Shown here piece by piece: positions 1 to 11,707 of a stretch of 64,000 nt of DNA. The notes under the pieces were generated by a model, which saw only the letters and a program-made list of their open reading frames with translations, did no database searches and was not told the origin of the DNA. The stretch lies in the NCBI RefSeq assembly GCF_000004075.3, contig NC_026659.2, positions 25,686,272 through 25,750,271 of the forward strand, in the 5' to 3' direction. Origin of the DNA: Cucumis sativus (lineage: Eukaryota > Streptophyta > Magnoliopsida > Cucurbitales > Cucurbitaceae). The number at the start of each line of letters is the position of its first letter. Position 1 is the first letter of the stretch. A program made the translations under genes and the position numbers.

Positions 1-597
1 TCAATTTGGAGTTGGATTTTTGTATTTTAGATTAAATAGTTTAAAGGTTTCTGTTCCCAGCGATGTTGTAAATGATTGTGTTTTGGTTGACAAGATCTGT
101 TATAGTGATGTAAAAGAGTTGTTGAATTTTGATTTGAGTTTCTTTTAATGTCAGGAGATTGATTGTTGTTTCATGCAAAGTTCTGGGTTGACTTTAGGTC
201 AACGTTTTTGTGCTTTCCCAAGAGCTTGATCTGATTGTTTCTAGTTGAATTTATTGAGATGTGAGTGTTAATATCGAGGAGAAAACAATTGCTCTTTATT
301 ACATTAGAGCAAGTGTTTATATGTTATATAAATATAGGCATGTTGACAAGGATGTCTCTTAAAAGCTTTGGTTTGGATCATTGGCTTTATGAAAATTAAT
401 TTGATATTCTCAATATATCTCGACATTAGCACTTTTCATCTTACTGCCACTTAATAAATTCACAAATCTAATGAACTCTTGGAAAGGGAGAAGAGACTGA
501 TTCTAATTCTTGGGTTGGTCTTTCAGGGGAGGACTTGGTAGCAAAAGAAAGTTGTTGACAAACAACGGGGAATTGTTTGCGGGGTCAAGTGAAAGAA
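1..597 (+). other. Upstream/leader region of the pyroglutamyl-peptidase gene
   Basis: No coding sequence is seen here. A pyrimidine-rich stretch ending in CAG near 523-527, just ahead of the purine-rich leader that precedes the ATG at 598, looks like a splice acceptor. This suggests a 5'-UTR intron whose donor lies further left, perhaps outside the window. The inference rests on splice-site appearance only. Confidence 0.35.
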
Positions 598-2273
598 ATG
601 GGTTCTGAAGGACCAAGTGGGGTTACAATTCATGTGACTGGATTTAAGAAATTCCATGGGGTTGCTGAAAATCCTACCGAGGCTATTGTCAGTGACTTGA
701 AGGCTTTCGTAGAAGAAAAAGGGTTACCTGCTGGTGTCACTCTTGGAAGTTGTACAGTTCTTGATGCTGCTGGAGATGGTGCTCTTCCAGTGCTCCAAAA
801 AGTTTTGGAATCTGGCGTCTCAAATGTCACTGAAACCAACAAAGTCGTATGGGTCAGTTCTTTTACCATCTATTTTGTTTTACATAATCTTTTTATTGAA
901 CACAATCTTAATGCTCACTAGTAGATCTGATGTAGTTATTTATTCTATATGTTGGGCGATTTACTAATAACGGAGGAAACATTGAGAAACAAATACATAA
1001 ACAATCATGTCGAGGCTTGAGTTCTTGAGTACATCGCTCTCCTCAAGAAATCCTCTATCCTGTTCAACTCAATAACTCAATTAAAACATTGTATGATTCA
1101 AATCATTCAATACCACAGTACACCCTCTTTTGGTCTATTTGCACTTCAAAGTTCAAAGAAGATCAATATGGGAAGGTAGAAAGAGGAGAATGAAATTTTT
1201 GCTTATTGAAAGTGTTTGGTGTGGACATATTCATCGGGACATTTAGATTGAGTGTATTTATTACATAAAGTCTTAATACTTTCTCAGTTAAATGAAGAGG
1301 TATGTTTTTTATTTTAACGTAACGATGTTACACTATATTGGGTTACTTGTGCATTCGACTAAAAGTAACGAGAAGTAGATAAGCCACACAGAAAAAAGGG
1401 AAATTTTCCCATTTACTGATTTTATATTGTTATTTATGTTCTTTCAGCTTCATTTGGGTGTCAATAGTGGTTCAACGAGGTTTGCTATTGAATGGCAAGC
1501 TGTGAATGAAGCTACTTTCCGTTATGCAGATGAACACGGATGGCAGCCTCAGGTTAATTTCCTCTCTTACTTCTAGACCCGTGTCTTTAAAAAGTTCCTT
1601 GCATAACAGTATAGACATTTCAGGCAAAATTAGTAAGCTTGTAATGTAATCAATGTGAAAATAAAGTTAATAAACGGATCACCTTAGCTTTCTGTTTCGT
1701 CTGGAACTTGTTAATGTTTCCATCTGTCTTCTTGATGAATTTAGATAGAACTAACTCATCATTTCTATTTGCTGAAGAGAAACGATTAAATCATGACACT
1801 ATGAACATATGGCAAGAAAAAGAAAAACCAAAAACAATGTTAAATCTATGGGAGCTGTCTTCTTGTTTGCATTGTTTCTTCACCGTTATTCTTTCTTGAA
1901 CCCAGAAACTTCCAATAGTCTCCGAGGATGGGGAAATCTCAATGATTAGAAAGGTACCTCTCTTCTTTTGCCTTTTGCTTGTGAACTCTATCATAGGTTT
2001 GGAATGTAACTTACAATCAATTATTGTTTCAAGACATCCTGCTCAGCACTGGTGATCTTAGAGAAGTTGAAGGCGAAAAGCTATAACGTGATATTATCAA
2101 CGGATGCGGGTCGTTTTGTTTGCAATTATGTATATTACCACTCCCTCAGATTTGCAGAACAGAAGGGTCACAAATCATTGTTTGTCCATGTTCCTCTGTT
2201 TTCAAAAATCGACAAAGAAACCCAGATGCGTTTCATTCACTCACTTTTAGAAGCCATTGCGTCTACATGTTAA
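598..2273 (+). CDS. Pyroglutamyl-peptidase I-like protein (pyrrolidone-carboxylate peptidase, peptidase family C15)
   Basis: Four exons (598-852, 1448-1552, 1906-1953, 2034-2273) join in frame to give 215 residues, the usual size for plant members. Family C15 cysteine peptidases remove an N-terminal pyroglutamate from peptides, normally in the cytosol. The expected catalytic triad can be placed: Glu100 in the FAIEWQAVNEATF block, Cys166 in GRFVCNYVYY, and His188 in LFVHVPL. The N-terminal HVTGFKKFHGVAENPTE segment matches the substrate-loop region of the family. I chose the ATG at 598 because MGSEGPSG precedes the conserved VTIHVTGF strand; an in-frame upstream start at 577 would add only seven residues. 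Exon 1 uses a GTCAGT donor. No targeting signal is visible. Family assignment is confident, but substrate and physiological role are inferred from the family alone. Confidence 0.9.
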
Positions 2274-3342
2274 AAATTGTTTTCATTTCCTGTGTTTGCT
2301 CCATCATTTCTATAAATGTTCATCTCCAAGTTGTGAAATTCTGTTTCTTGCAAGTAAGGGGCTTTCATTATTATACCCTATTGAATCCTATCCACTTCCC
2401 CAAAAAACAGAAAAAAAAAAGGAATAAATCTACATGATTGTTTGTTGTGCATCTCTATTTCTGGAAATTCCTTGTCTAGTGATAGCGACTAATGAATTAA
2501 TGCAATCAAAACATAAAATGAAAAAAGGCTGTAAACTGTATGAAATCAATGAAATGTATTGTTCATATTCTAAAATAAAAGGCTTCATCTAGAGGATGGA
2601 AAATGCAGGACATCATTGAATGTTTTGATAAAATGTCATTAATAGAAATTCAAAAGTCTTAGTTGTACTTTTACATAAATGATAATATAGTTTTAATTAT
2701 TAAATTCTTTGGGTTATCTTTGCTGATAATAAATTAGAATCTTCATAAATACTATCAAATAATATTGAAATTTAAGCAATTTTGTTTTTCATCCATGGAA
2801 GGAACCGACCATTTTTGTAACTATATAAACTACCACAAACCAACCAGTACAATCATATCAGTTATCAAAAGAATTACTAAAAAAAATTTGAAAACAAGGT
2901 TTCTTATTTTATTATTTACGAGGAAAATGGGGAATTTTTTCCCCACATTTTTAATGTACAGAAAAGAGTGGTATGGCCACTATTTTGACCATGCATAGAA
3001 GAAACTTGAGAATTGAGAATGCTGAGGAAAAAAAACTTGTGAAATGAGATTGCAACAAAGAGAAAGCGACAGGGTGAGAAACAAAACAAAACGACTCAAT
3101 GGCGGTGTTGAATTTGGTGTGCTGGTTTTAGAGTAAAGCAAAGAAATTTCAAATCTTTTCTCTTCTACTTTACGTGTAGGCATATTGGAAAATGGCGACC
3201 TCCCCTTAATCTGCTTTCAAGCAAAGCCATATGCCCACTAAAATGGCTTCTTTATTTCCCTTTATAAATTCTAACCTCTTCCTTTCTATCATTGCATTAA
3301 CACAAATCACTCTAGTAATCTTCTTCTAACAACTCGATTGAA
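2274..3342. other. Intergenic: 3' UTR of peptidase gene and promoter of first polygalacturonase gene
   Basis: AT-rich, with no supportable gene. The first few hundred bases are likely the 3' UTR of the upstream gene. A TATA-like TTTATAAAT lies at 3261-3269, about 75 bp before the downstream ATG, at a reasonable distance for a core promoter. The short open frames here have no recognisable protein features. Confidence 0.5.
3261..3269 (+). promoter_or_regulatory. TATA-like box of the first polygalacturonase gene
   Basis: TTTATAAAT sits roughly 75 bp upstream of the ATG at 3343 and is followed by a pyrimidine-rich leader typical of plant 5' UTRs. The call is based on position and motif only. Confidence 0.5.
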
Positions 3343-5528
3343 ATGGATAAATTATTTCTTCTTTCCCTTCTTGGGCTGTTTATCATTGCCTATGGAGTTT
3401 CAGGTGCTTTCGTGTCTGATAGCGACATTGACATGATTAAAGAACTTGAAAGTTTCGACATTGAAGAAGAGGACGATGATGACGTGTACTCGTACACAGT
3501 CCCGGTGTGGAGAAGTGAGCGTGGGAGCAAGATTCTGATGAATGTGGATAGTTTCGATGCGATTGGAGATGGAGTAACAGATGATACTATGGTACATGGA
3601 TATTTCTGCTTGGAAATGTGGTTTTTGTAGAATTGATATTGAACTTAAAGTGTTTCTTTTGCAATCAGGCTTTCAGAAAGGCTTGGGAGACTGCCTGCAG
3701 CACTTCAAAATCAGTTCTTTTGGTGCCAAAAGAAAAGACATATCTGGTGAATGCGACCACTTTTAAAGGGCCATGCAAAGATGGTATGGTAATCCAGGTA
3801 AGCCACAAAATTATAAGGATTTTTTTACCCTCAAATAAATAAGATGGGAAAATCATGGATGAATGATAAGTTAAACTTTGCAGATTGAAGGAACAATAGT
3901 TGCACCAGATGAACCAGAGCTATGGGATCCGAAGTTTCCGCGACAATGGCTAGAATTTACAAAACTAAATGCAGCTACCTTTCAAGGAGATGGAGTTATC
4001 GACGGATCTGGTGAGAAATGGTGGGCAGAATCCTGTAAAAAGAACAAGTCCAGGGTAAAAAAATTTAACTATTTATGTGCTTTTTTCTTACTTTTCATGC
4101 TATGTTATCGAAATGTTAATCATTTCTAGTTTTCTGTTTTTCTTTTTCCTTCTTCCAGCCTTGCAAAGGAGCACCAACAGTAAGGACAAAACTACTCTCG
4201 TCCGAATGGAAGTCTCAGTTTTTGCATGTGTAATACATTCTGATTTAAGGGATTTCTTGCAGGCATTAACCATTGACTCAAGTTCAAATATAAGAGTAAA
4301 AGGCCTTACCATTCAAAACAGCCAACAGATGCATTTCACCATTGCACGGTCTGAAACTGTTAGAATTACGGGGGTAAGAGTGTCAGCTCCAGGAGATAGC
4401 CCCAATACTGACGGGATCCATATCACTCAATCAACTAATGTTGTAGTTCAAAACTGCAAGATTTCAACAGGTTTTCATTCTGATCTTCACTTGTTACCAT
4501 CTAAACTGGCTGGAAAGAGTATTAATTGATAATGGTTTTACAATTTATATGCAGGTGATGACTGCATCTCCATTGTTAATGCTAGCTCTGGCATCAAAAT
4601 GAAGGGAATATCATGCGGACCAGGACATGGGATCAGGTATTTGCAAATGTTTTTTGTTTCACTCGACGTTGTTTGATTTATTTCAAGCACCAAAACCAGA
4701 TGAATGCCTTAGACTTTCTCTCTTTGTTTGTTTGTTGCGGAATGGTGTTCCTCAGCATTGGAAGTTTAGGGAAAGACAACTCCACTGGCATTGTGACAAA
4801 GGTGGTGTTAGACACAGCCTACCTCAGAGAGACAACAAATGGTGTTAGAATCAAGACTTGGCAGGTTAGAATCACAAATTTAACCACCATTTTCATACTT
4901 AGTTTACATGGTTGATTACAACCAAGCACAAAGGGAAACTTTTTCTATTCATGTGGTACAGGGAGGTTCTGGATATGTTCGTGCCGTACGCTTCGAAAAT
5001 GTGAGAATGGAAGATGTTGAGAACCCCATTATCATCGATCAGTTCTACTGTGACTCTCCTACTACTTGTGAAAGTCAGGTATTATCCTCCCTCGAAATCC
5101 AGAATTTGGCTTCTAATCAAACAGTAACATTAAGTATAAAATCATACAGTAGGACAGTTTGTTCATTATTCATCATCAAGTTCAATGCCTTTTGTTTCTG
5201 TCAGACATCAGCCGTGAAAATAAGCCAAATCATGTACCGAAACATAAGTGGAACCACAACGAGCAAGAACGCAATGAAATTCGCCTGTAGCGACAGTGTT
5301 CCATGCAGCAACATAATTCTAAGCAATGTCAACTTGGAGAAAACAGATGGAACAGTGGAGACCTATTGCCACGCTGCTCAAGGCTTTGGCTATGGTGTTG
5401 TGCACCCATCGGCAGACTGCTTAACTTCCAGCGACAATAACTTTGCATCTTCAGATCAAACGCAAGTTCTGGAGCTGGAGACAGTGCAACTCTCTACCGA
5501 ACAGCACATTGTTCATACTGAACTCTGA
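3343..5528 (+). CDS. Polygalacturonase (glycoside hydrolase family 28), secreted
   Basis: Nine exons: 3343-3591, 3669-3797, 3884-4054, 4159-4179, 4263-4470, 4555-4636, 4756-4864, 4962-5078 and 5205-5528. They give 469 residues. GH28 enzymes hydrolyse alpha-1,4-galacturonan in the cell wall. Residues 1-21 form a hydrophobic signal peptide, followed by an acidic stretch around 45-50. All four GH28 signatures are present: NTDG at 238-241, DD at 261-262 in GDDCIS, GHG at 283-285 and RIK at 318-320. These carry the catalytic aspartates, the active-site histidine and the substrate-binding Arg/Lys, so the enzyme should be active. Exon 4 is only 21 nt (seven codons) and is supported by phase and by the matching small exon in the neighbouring paralogue. 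Whether it acts in exo or endo mode cannot be told from sequence. The second GH28 gene lies 6.2 kb downstream on the same strand. Confidence 0.93.
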
Positions 5529-8500
5529 GCTTATTGTCCTGTCTATCTAAACTAAACTACTAAAGGGATCATATTTTGGTAGAGCTTGGTTTTCAGGTGA
5601 TCACCAACTCAGGAAATATTTGTAGCATATATTTACATAGCATACACAATTATTCCTACCCTTTTAACATCTAAATAGAAATATAGACTATGAAGTAAAT
5701 GATTGTACTATCGCTAGAAGAAAATATACATATTTTGAGTTTATAGTAAAGTTTTTTAAAACCCAAGTTTCATATGGCATATGATTGATGGCATTCTAGT
5801 CCTAACTATATATGGTATAAACATTACCCCCCCCCCCCCCCCCCCCCCCACCACCCACCCACACACACACACACAAAAAAAAAAAAAACTATACAATATC
5901 TACAAGTGTGAAGATAGGGACTAGTGAACAGTAGTGAGAATTAACAAGGGATGATTGAGGAAGAAGGACCACTGTTAATGGAGTACAGTAGACATTCAGC
6001 AAACATATCAAACTGGAGCCTTCCTTTCAACATTCTTAATGAAATTACCAGAAATAAAGTAAAAAACATGGTAGTTTCTGGTGATATTTCAACTTCTTGA
6101 AAGCGAAAGATGGCGTATTAAGTCATGGAACAAGACAAAGTGGTCCAATGGAGTAATTGTATCAAAATGGGTATCTCCACTAGCTGATGGTCAATGAAAC
6201 AAAGGAAAAACGCACCCACACCCCACAAAACCAAATTCACTTTTCAAGAAGAGAAGATGAAAATAAAGATATTGGTATCCAATGACAACTTGAAGGGAAG
6301 TATATGATCTTATAAACTGTGGAGAAATGCTTAGGCATAAATTGAAGGGCAGTGACAGTGACAGTAACCTCAGCAGATATGAAGAAGAGCCCCAAAGGCA
6401 ATTACCCTTATCAGCAAAGAGTCCTAAACTTGAAGGGTATTGACCTTTGTTACATTTCAAACAAAGAGAGGAAGCATAAAATTATTGGGGGTCAGGGGGT
6501 TGCAAACAAACAGATCCGTGAGGTTTGTCAAAAGAAAGTCCTTTTTTCTCAGTGGAATAAAGATAGAAATGGTAGGGATACGTCATTTCAAAAAGCTAAG
6601 AATCAAAATCGAGTTGGGACAGGTTCAAAATTACTTGAAAAGTGTGACGATGGCCATCTAAATTTTCGTTCCAAGTCACCACCATACAATTCTAAGTCTC
6701 AATTTTGTAAAATAACCCAGATATGATAAAAAAAAAATTAAAATATTCACAGTTTTCGGGTATGGAACAAATTATTGAAGATGCCTCCGTGACCAATCTT
6801 CCTCATCTTCAATGGGTGATCCCTATTTCTTCATATGCCTCTTGCTCAAAATTCACATGTCTTCTACCATAAACGTGGAGGTTTCTTGATCTCTTTCTTT
6901 AATAAACCAATCTTCTAGTTCTGGAGGATCACTTACACCTTTTTGCATTCGCATGTCATCTACATGTACCAATTAAACAACATTTTATTTTATATATCAT
7001 ATAATTTACTCTTCTTGGAAAAGAAAAACCTTCTTCTCATGTCTTTTTAAATTAGTTGGGTTATAAGTTTAGTCTTTCTTAGTCTTTTAAGTTTTCAATT
7101 TTTTGTTTAATATAGACTTTAAGAGTGAATAATGTATTAAACACAAACATGAAAATTCAAGAACTACCTTTAGAATTATATTGTATGTTATTTCTCTAAG
7201 ATATATGTATACTAACAAATTAAAACAAAAATTAGAACCCAAATGTTAGAAGAATTGGAATCCAAAGATATAGTGAAAATATCCAAAAATGATCAAGTAC
7301 ATATAACTATGAAAATATAGAAGCAAAAAGAAAATGGTGATGATGGAACATAAGGGAATGAATGATGTGAGCATAGCTATTACATTTATGAAGTTCACGA
7401 GAAGGCTATAAAGAATAAAAAGGGTTCACGAGCATTTGAATTAAAATTCACGTCTTTCTCAAAACTCCTTTGTTTGCTGTTTCCTTATCACATTCTATTC
7501 TCCTCATTCACTCGTTTATTTTCCACAAAAGCCAAAATAAAAGGCATGTGCCACACTATAATTGGATCGACATCATTAATCATCACACACAGTTAAATTA
7601 TGAATAAAGCATTTAACACCGGCATTAATTACCATGGCTTCATTTGGATGTTAGTATTATGATGCTTTCTCAAGAATGGAAGTTTATTCCAGCTTCTTAA
7701 GAATGGAATGGAAGTATATTCCAACTTTTTTAACTATAATGAAAAATTGAATTTTCCACCCTATCATGAAAAATTGAATCTTCTACCCTTAAAAACGAAA
7801 GTTCAATATCACTAAGTCAAACTCACTTTGGTTCATAGTCAACATGGATTTCAAAATCAATCAACTTTTTGCTTTTTTAAATGTCAAAATTTTATAAATT
7901 TTTTTTGACATAATTTCTTGTAAAACTAAAAATTTTAAAGTGTCAAGAAGGAAAAAGAAACATTTGAAGGATAAAACGTGTTTAGAGAAAAAGTTACCAA
8001 TAAAAAGTGTGAGAAGAAAGAAAAGTTGATAAGAGAACAAGATAACAGGTAAGATAAATGTGAGGCAAATTTGTTTGTTTGGACGATGGTTTTATTTTAA
8101 TGAGAAATATACTTTCAAATAGTAAGTATTTTTTCTAATAGAATCAAACTATACAAAATAAATATTTTTTTCTGTATAAAATTATATTAGGCTTTGCAAC
8201 CATTAAAAATAAGTTAAGATTTGTTACAATTTCTGCATTAGTACTAAATAGTTTTGAGTCCACTTTAATTTGTGCCTACATTTTGAAATACTTCAAATTT
8301 TGTCGGCAGATTCATGCTTTACCTTTATATATGTAATAGTTCTTTATTGAATGGTGTTAAATAAAACAAACAAAAAAAAGACATTAACCGATTTCATCTT
8401 GATAGAAGAACACATTTTAAATACCCACTAAGAATTTAATTCTTAAAAAAAGTACAACAGGGAATTTTAAAAGATTAATCATATGAGATTGAAGTTGTCG

Positions 8501-8723
8501 ACGTAAAAATATAAAAGCAAATTGGGTTCAAATATATAATTGATTAAATGCATTAGATGGTTCGTCTAAAAAAAAAGCATTACATGATACCTAATCTATA
8601 AATTTTCCAAATTTAGCCCTTAATCTTTTTTAAAAAATAATTTCATCTATAATATATTAACAATTTTCACTAATATTTTGTCGCAAATCATAATAATAAA
8701 AAATATGTCACAAATTTTAATAA
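5529..8723. other. Intergenic between the two polygalacturonase genes, left part
   Basis: Contains the 3' UTR of the upstream gene, a compound microsatellite (5827-5888) and AT-rich DNA. A 124-codon open frame at 6352-6726 has low-complexity composition, no domain and no splice partners, so I do not call it a gene. No RNA gene was recognised. Confidence 0.5.
5827..5888. repeat. Compound microsatellite: poly-C, then CCA/CA, then poly-A
   Basis: A run of 23 C is followed directly by CCACCCACC, a CA tract and a long A run. It lies about 300 bp past the polygalacturonase stop codon. The exact lengths are likely polymorphic and prone to sequencing error. Confidence 0.95.
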
Positions 8724-8994
8724 GGGATAGTTGCAAACTTAGCAAATAGATTCAAAATAATTAAGTATATAGCAACATTTTAAAAAAATTGTTAATATAA
8801 TATAATTTATCAAATTCTATCAATGATACAAATCTATAATCGATAGACCATGTTGTAAATATTAATTTATCACTGATAGACCATACGAGTCTATCACTTA
8901 TACAAGTCTATCAACGATAGTTTTGCTATATTTACAATTTTTTTAAATATTGCTATATCTTTAATTATTTTGAGGTTATCCATTATAATTACTT
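8724..8994. mobile_element. Mutator-like MITE with a perfect 9-bp target-site duplication
   Basis: The element is 271 bp and non-coding. Its two ends are inverted copies of each other over roughly 60 bp; the best-matching part is TCAAAATAATTAA..ATATAGCAA..ATTTaAAAAAATTG read inward from both sides. It is flanked by identical TTTTAATAA at 8715-8723 and 8995-9003. The interior holds CTATCA/TGATAGA palindromic blocks that recur elsewhere in the window. Long inverted ends plus a 9-bp duplication are typical of Mutator-like elements. No transposase is present, so any movement would have depended on a partner element. Confidence 0.75.
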
Positions 8995-10730
8995 TTTTAA
9001 TAAAAGCTTGACGGATCACTAAATTATATTTAGGTTAAATGATAAAAAAAAATGTTTATGCAGAAAATATCCTTAAACTTAAAAAAAAAATTAGAAATAC
9101 CCTTACCTTTAATCTCAGATGGAAATCATTAGACATACCCTTGCTCTTCGTACAAGAATAGAAACCCTGCAAAAAATATCTCTAAAATTTTAAAGGAAAA
9201 AAAGGTATTAAAATGCTCTTTAAGCCGGTATACTGGATAGCGATTTATTGGTTTAAAGTTTTTTCTTTTTTAGTTTCAAATGAATCAATTTTTAAACAAA
9301 TTACTCTCATTTCTTTTTACACCATTTAATCCAACAACCAAAATAAAAAGAAGCATTAGAGTTAAACAAAAAAAATCAAACTCCAAATTTACGGATATTT
9401 TTTAAACTTTTAAAAATTTTAAAGTAATTTTTACACAAGATTAACAATTTTATACAAAATTAAGTATAAAACCATTTTTAAAAGTTCAAGCATATACTTT
9501 AAACTTTGAAATTTAAGGATATTTTAATACGAAATACAAAGTTTAGATTCATCTCAAGATGACACTCATCTTTATACAAACTCATCTCATCATTCATGAA
9601 TAATGAATTAAAATATTAAAAGAATAAAAGAAGAATATTCCATGTATTAGATAATTTAAAGAAGTGCATAAACATAGTTGCAAATTTGAAATGTACCTAA
9701 AGATTTTTCAATCATATAATACACAAGTCACTTGAAATAAAACAAATCATTTGGTTGATGGACAAAGTGCATATTAAATCTCCTTCTATTTGTACTTATT
9801 TTTTTTATTAAAAAAAAGGCTTAAAACAATAGTTCAATGCCTCAACTTTAATTTTTTTTTAAAAAAATAGAAGTCAACAATTTATTTAAGAGCATATTTT
9901 CTAATAATTCGAGTGCCCATTATGGGCTTGACAGTAAGACATGGTTGGGTTTTATTCTTATAGTTAAGGGAGGGAGAGGAAAGAGGATTGAGGAATTAGT
10001 CATTAGTTTAGAAAACAGTAAAAAGACAGATGTAAAGACAACAATATTCAGGAGCCTAGCTAGCCACGGAGATGTATACATCCAAAAAGCTTTAAATACT
10101 CAGAGTCACATTAACCACCTTTTAATTAAGTATTTTCTTCCCAATCAAATTAACTTCCCTTCTCCCTTTCATGTCATTTTCCCACAAACAAAACAAACCA
10201 ACCAAAGAAAAAAAAAACAATAGCAACAGGGTGGAGAAGGTCTATTTAATAACAACAAAGGAAAAAGAAACCTGAAAGTCACACTAAAATAATCAACAAA
10301 ATAATAACTTCAACAAATGTGTTAATTAGATCACCAATAAACTTAAGTTTAGATTTAAAAACTTAAGTGGATGAATGAAGGTAAATTTAATATTATATAA
10401 AAAAAATTCAAATGAACAATTTTGGACATTGAGTTGTATCCCAAAACCATGAGCGAAAAACTCCTACTTTCATTATTGGTTACCTCGATTTGGTATAAAA
10501 TATCAGTCCTTTCAAGCAAACATCCTTACAACATATATATAACATTATTACTTTCTTGCCTGAAACACACTTGCAAACTCCCTAAAGAACGCACATTATT
10601 GATTAACGATCAAACATGTCAAAAACACCCTCTCTCTTCTCTTCTTTTGTGGAGGAAGAAATTATTCAAGGAAGTCACCCCATTTTGACCAACAAATTTG
10701 AACTAGATGTATGAAAGAAAAACTCTATAA
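8995..10730. other. Intergenic, AT-rich
   Basis: Long A- and T-tracts and short scattered open frames. The frame at 9945-10223 has no recognisable domain and is composed of ordinary AT-rich DNA. No gene can be supported. Confidence 0.5.
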
Positions 10731-10980
10731 GAATGTTTGAGCCACCAACTTCAAGTGGATGAAGTGAACTGTTTCATATTTGAGTATCCAATAATAATAG
10801 TTCATGTTTCTAATTATTATAACTTATAATTAACTGTAATATTACTATTTTAATTTTTTTCTGCTACATTTACAATTTTCTACTTATCCTCTCTTTGCAA
10901 AACATGGACTATTATAATCTACCCGTTCACTATTCTACCTACTGATTATAATATCTAACCCCTACGTCTCAAACATCTCC
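10731..10980. mobile_element. PIF/Harbinger-like MITE flanked by TAA
   Basis: A 250-bp non-coding block. Its left end GAATGTTTGAGC and the inverse of its right end, GGAGATGTTTGAGAC, match over the ATGTTTGAG core. The block is flanked on both sides by TAA (10728-10730 and 10981-10983), the duplication type of PIF/Harbinger elements. Internal ATAATAGTTCATGTTT motifs recur near 60081-60330, suggesting a second family member. The inverted ends are short and imperfect, so superfamily assignment is moderate. Confidence 0.5.
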
Positions 10981-10983
10981 TAA

Positions 10984-11707
10984 AACTAAAAGTATTTCAA
11001 ACTTGTCTGTAATGGTTAATATGAGTTGACAACAAGTGTAGTAGTTTCATTGAAATTTTTTCGTGGGGAGTGAAAGGTCATAATGTAGTGGGAATTTGGG
11101 AGAGAGAAGATAGGCCCGTGATAGTTGCATGTGACTATGATGAGCTGAAATGTTTCAGTGCCGGCCCTTCGATCTTTTACCCTTATAGACCCACAAAATC
11201 ACATGTCCTGATTTCGTCTTTTATCTTTTTAACTCCTCAATTATATGCTTAATTAATCATTTCACTTTCAAATATAACAAATAAACCAGATATATCCTAG
11301 ATGGTGAATCAGACAACCAGGTACAACCAATGTACAAAAGAATCTTGGCTAATCTTCATACATCTGGTTCTACGTTATACTTATACCACGTCGTGTTGTG
11401 TGTCATAAAAACCAAGTATTGCTATTTGATTATTTTAACTAGACTTTGGTAAGTATATAAACAAGTTAAAAGGCTCTATCGGCAAATTCCTGGACACGTG
11501 GCCAAATATATGGAGATTGGGTAATAGTTAGTCTAAAATCAAAATGATAGCCTTGCTTAGCTTCTATGGCTTGGCAGAAGCATGCATAGACTTACTGGCC
11601 CTAGCTTTGAAGTCCCTTTCTCTATTTAAACAACCCCAAACTGCTTTGTCTCTCTAAAAACTAAACTTATCTTTCTATCTATCCTTCTTTCTTCTTCTGT
11701 CTCTCAA
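10984..11707 (+). promoter_or_regulatory. Promoter region of the second polygalacturonase gene
   Basis: Two plausible elements are visible: a G-box/ABRE-like ACACGTGG at 11494-11501 and a TATA-like TATTTAAA at 11623-11630, about 80 bp before the ATG. A pyrimidine-rich leader follows. Regulation by ABA or bZIP/bHLH factors is possible, but this rests on the motif alone. Confidence 0.4.

Noticed and set aside
1708-1899. Open frame in intron 2 of the peptidase gene
   Set aside because: Lies wholly within the intron between exons 2 and 3 and shows no family similarity.
6352-6726. 124-codon open frame upstream of the second polygalacturonase
   Set aside because: No domain, no splice partner, Lys/Asn-rich composition expected from AT-rich DNA.
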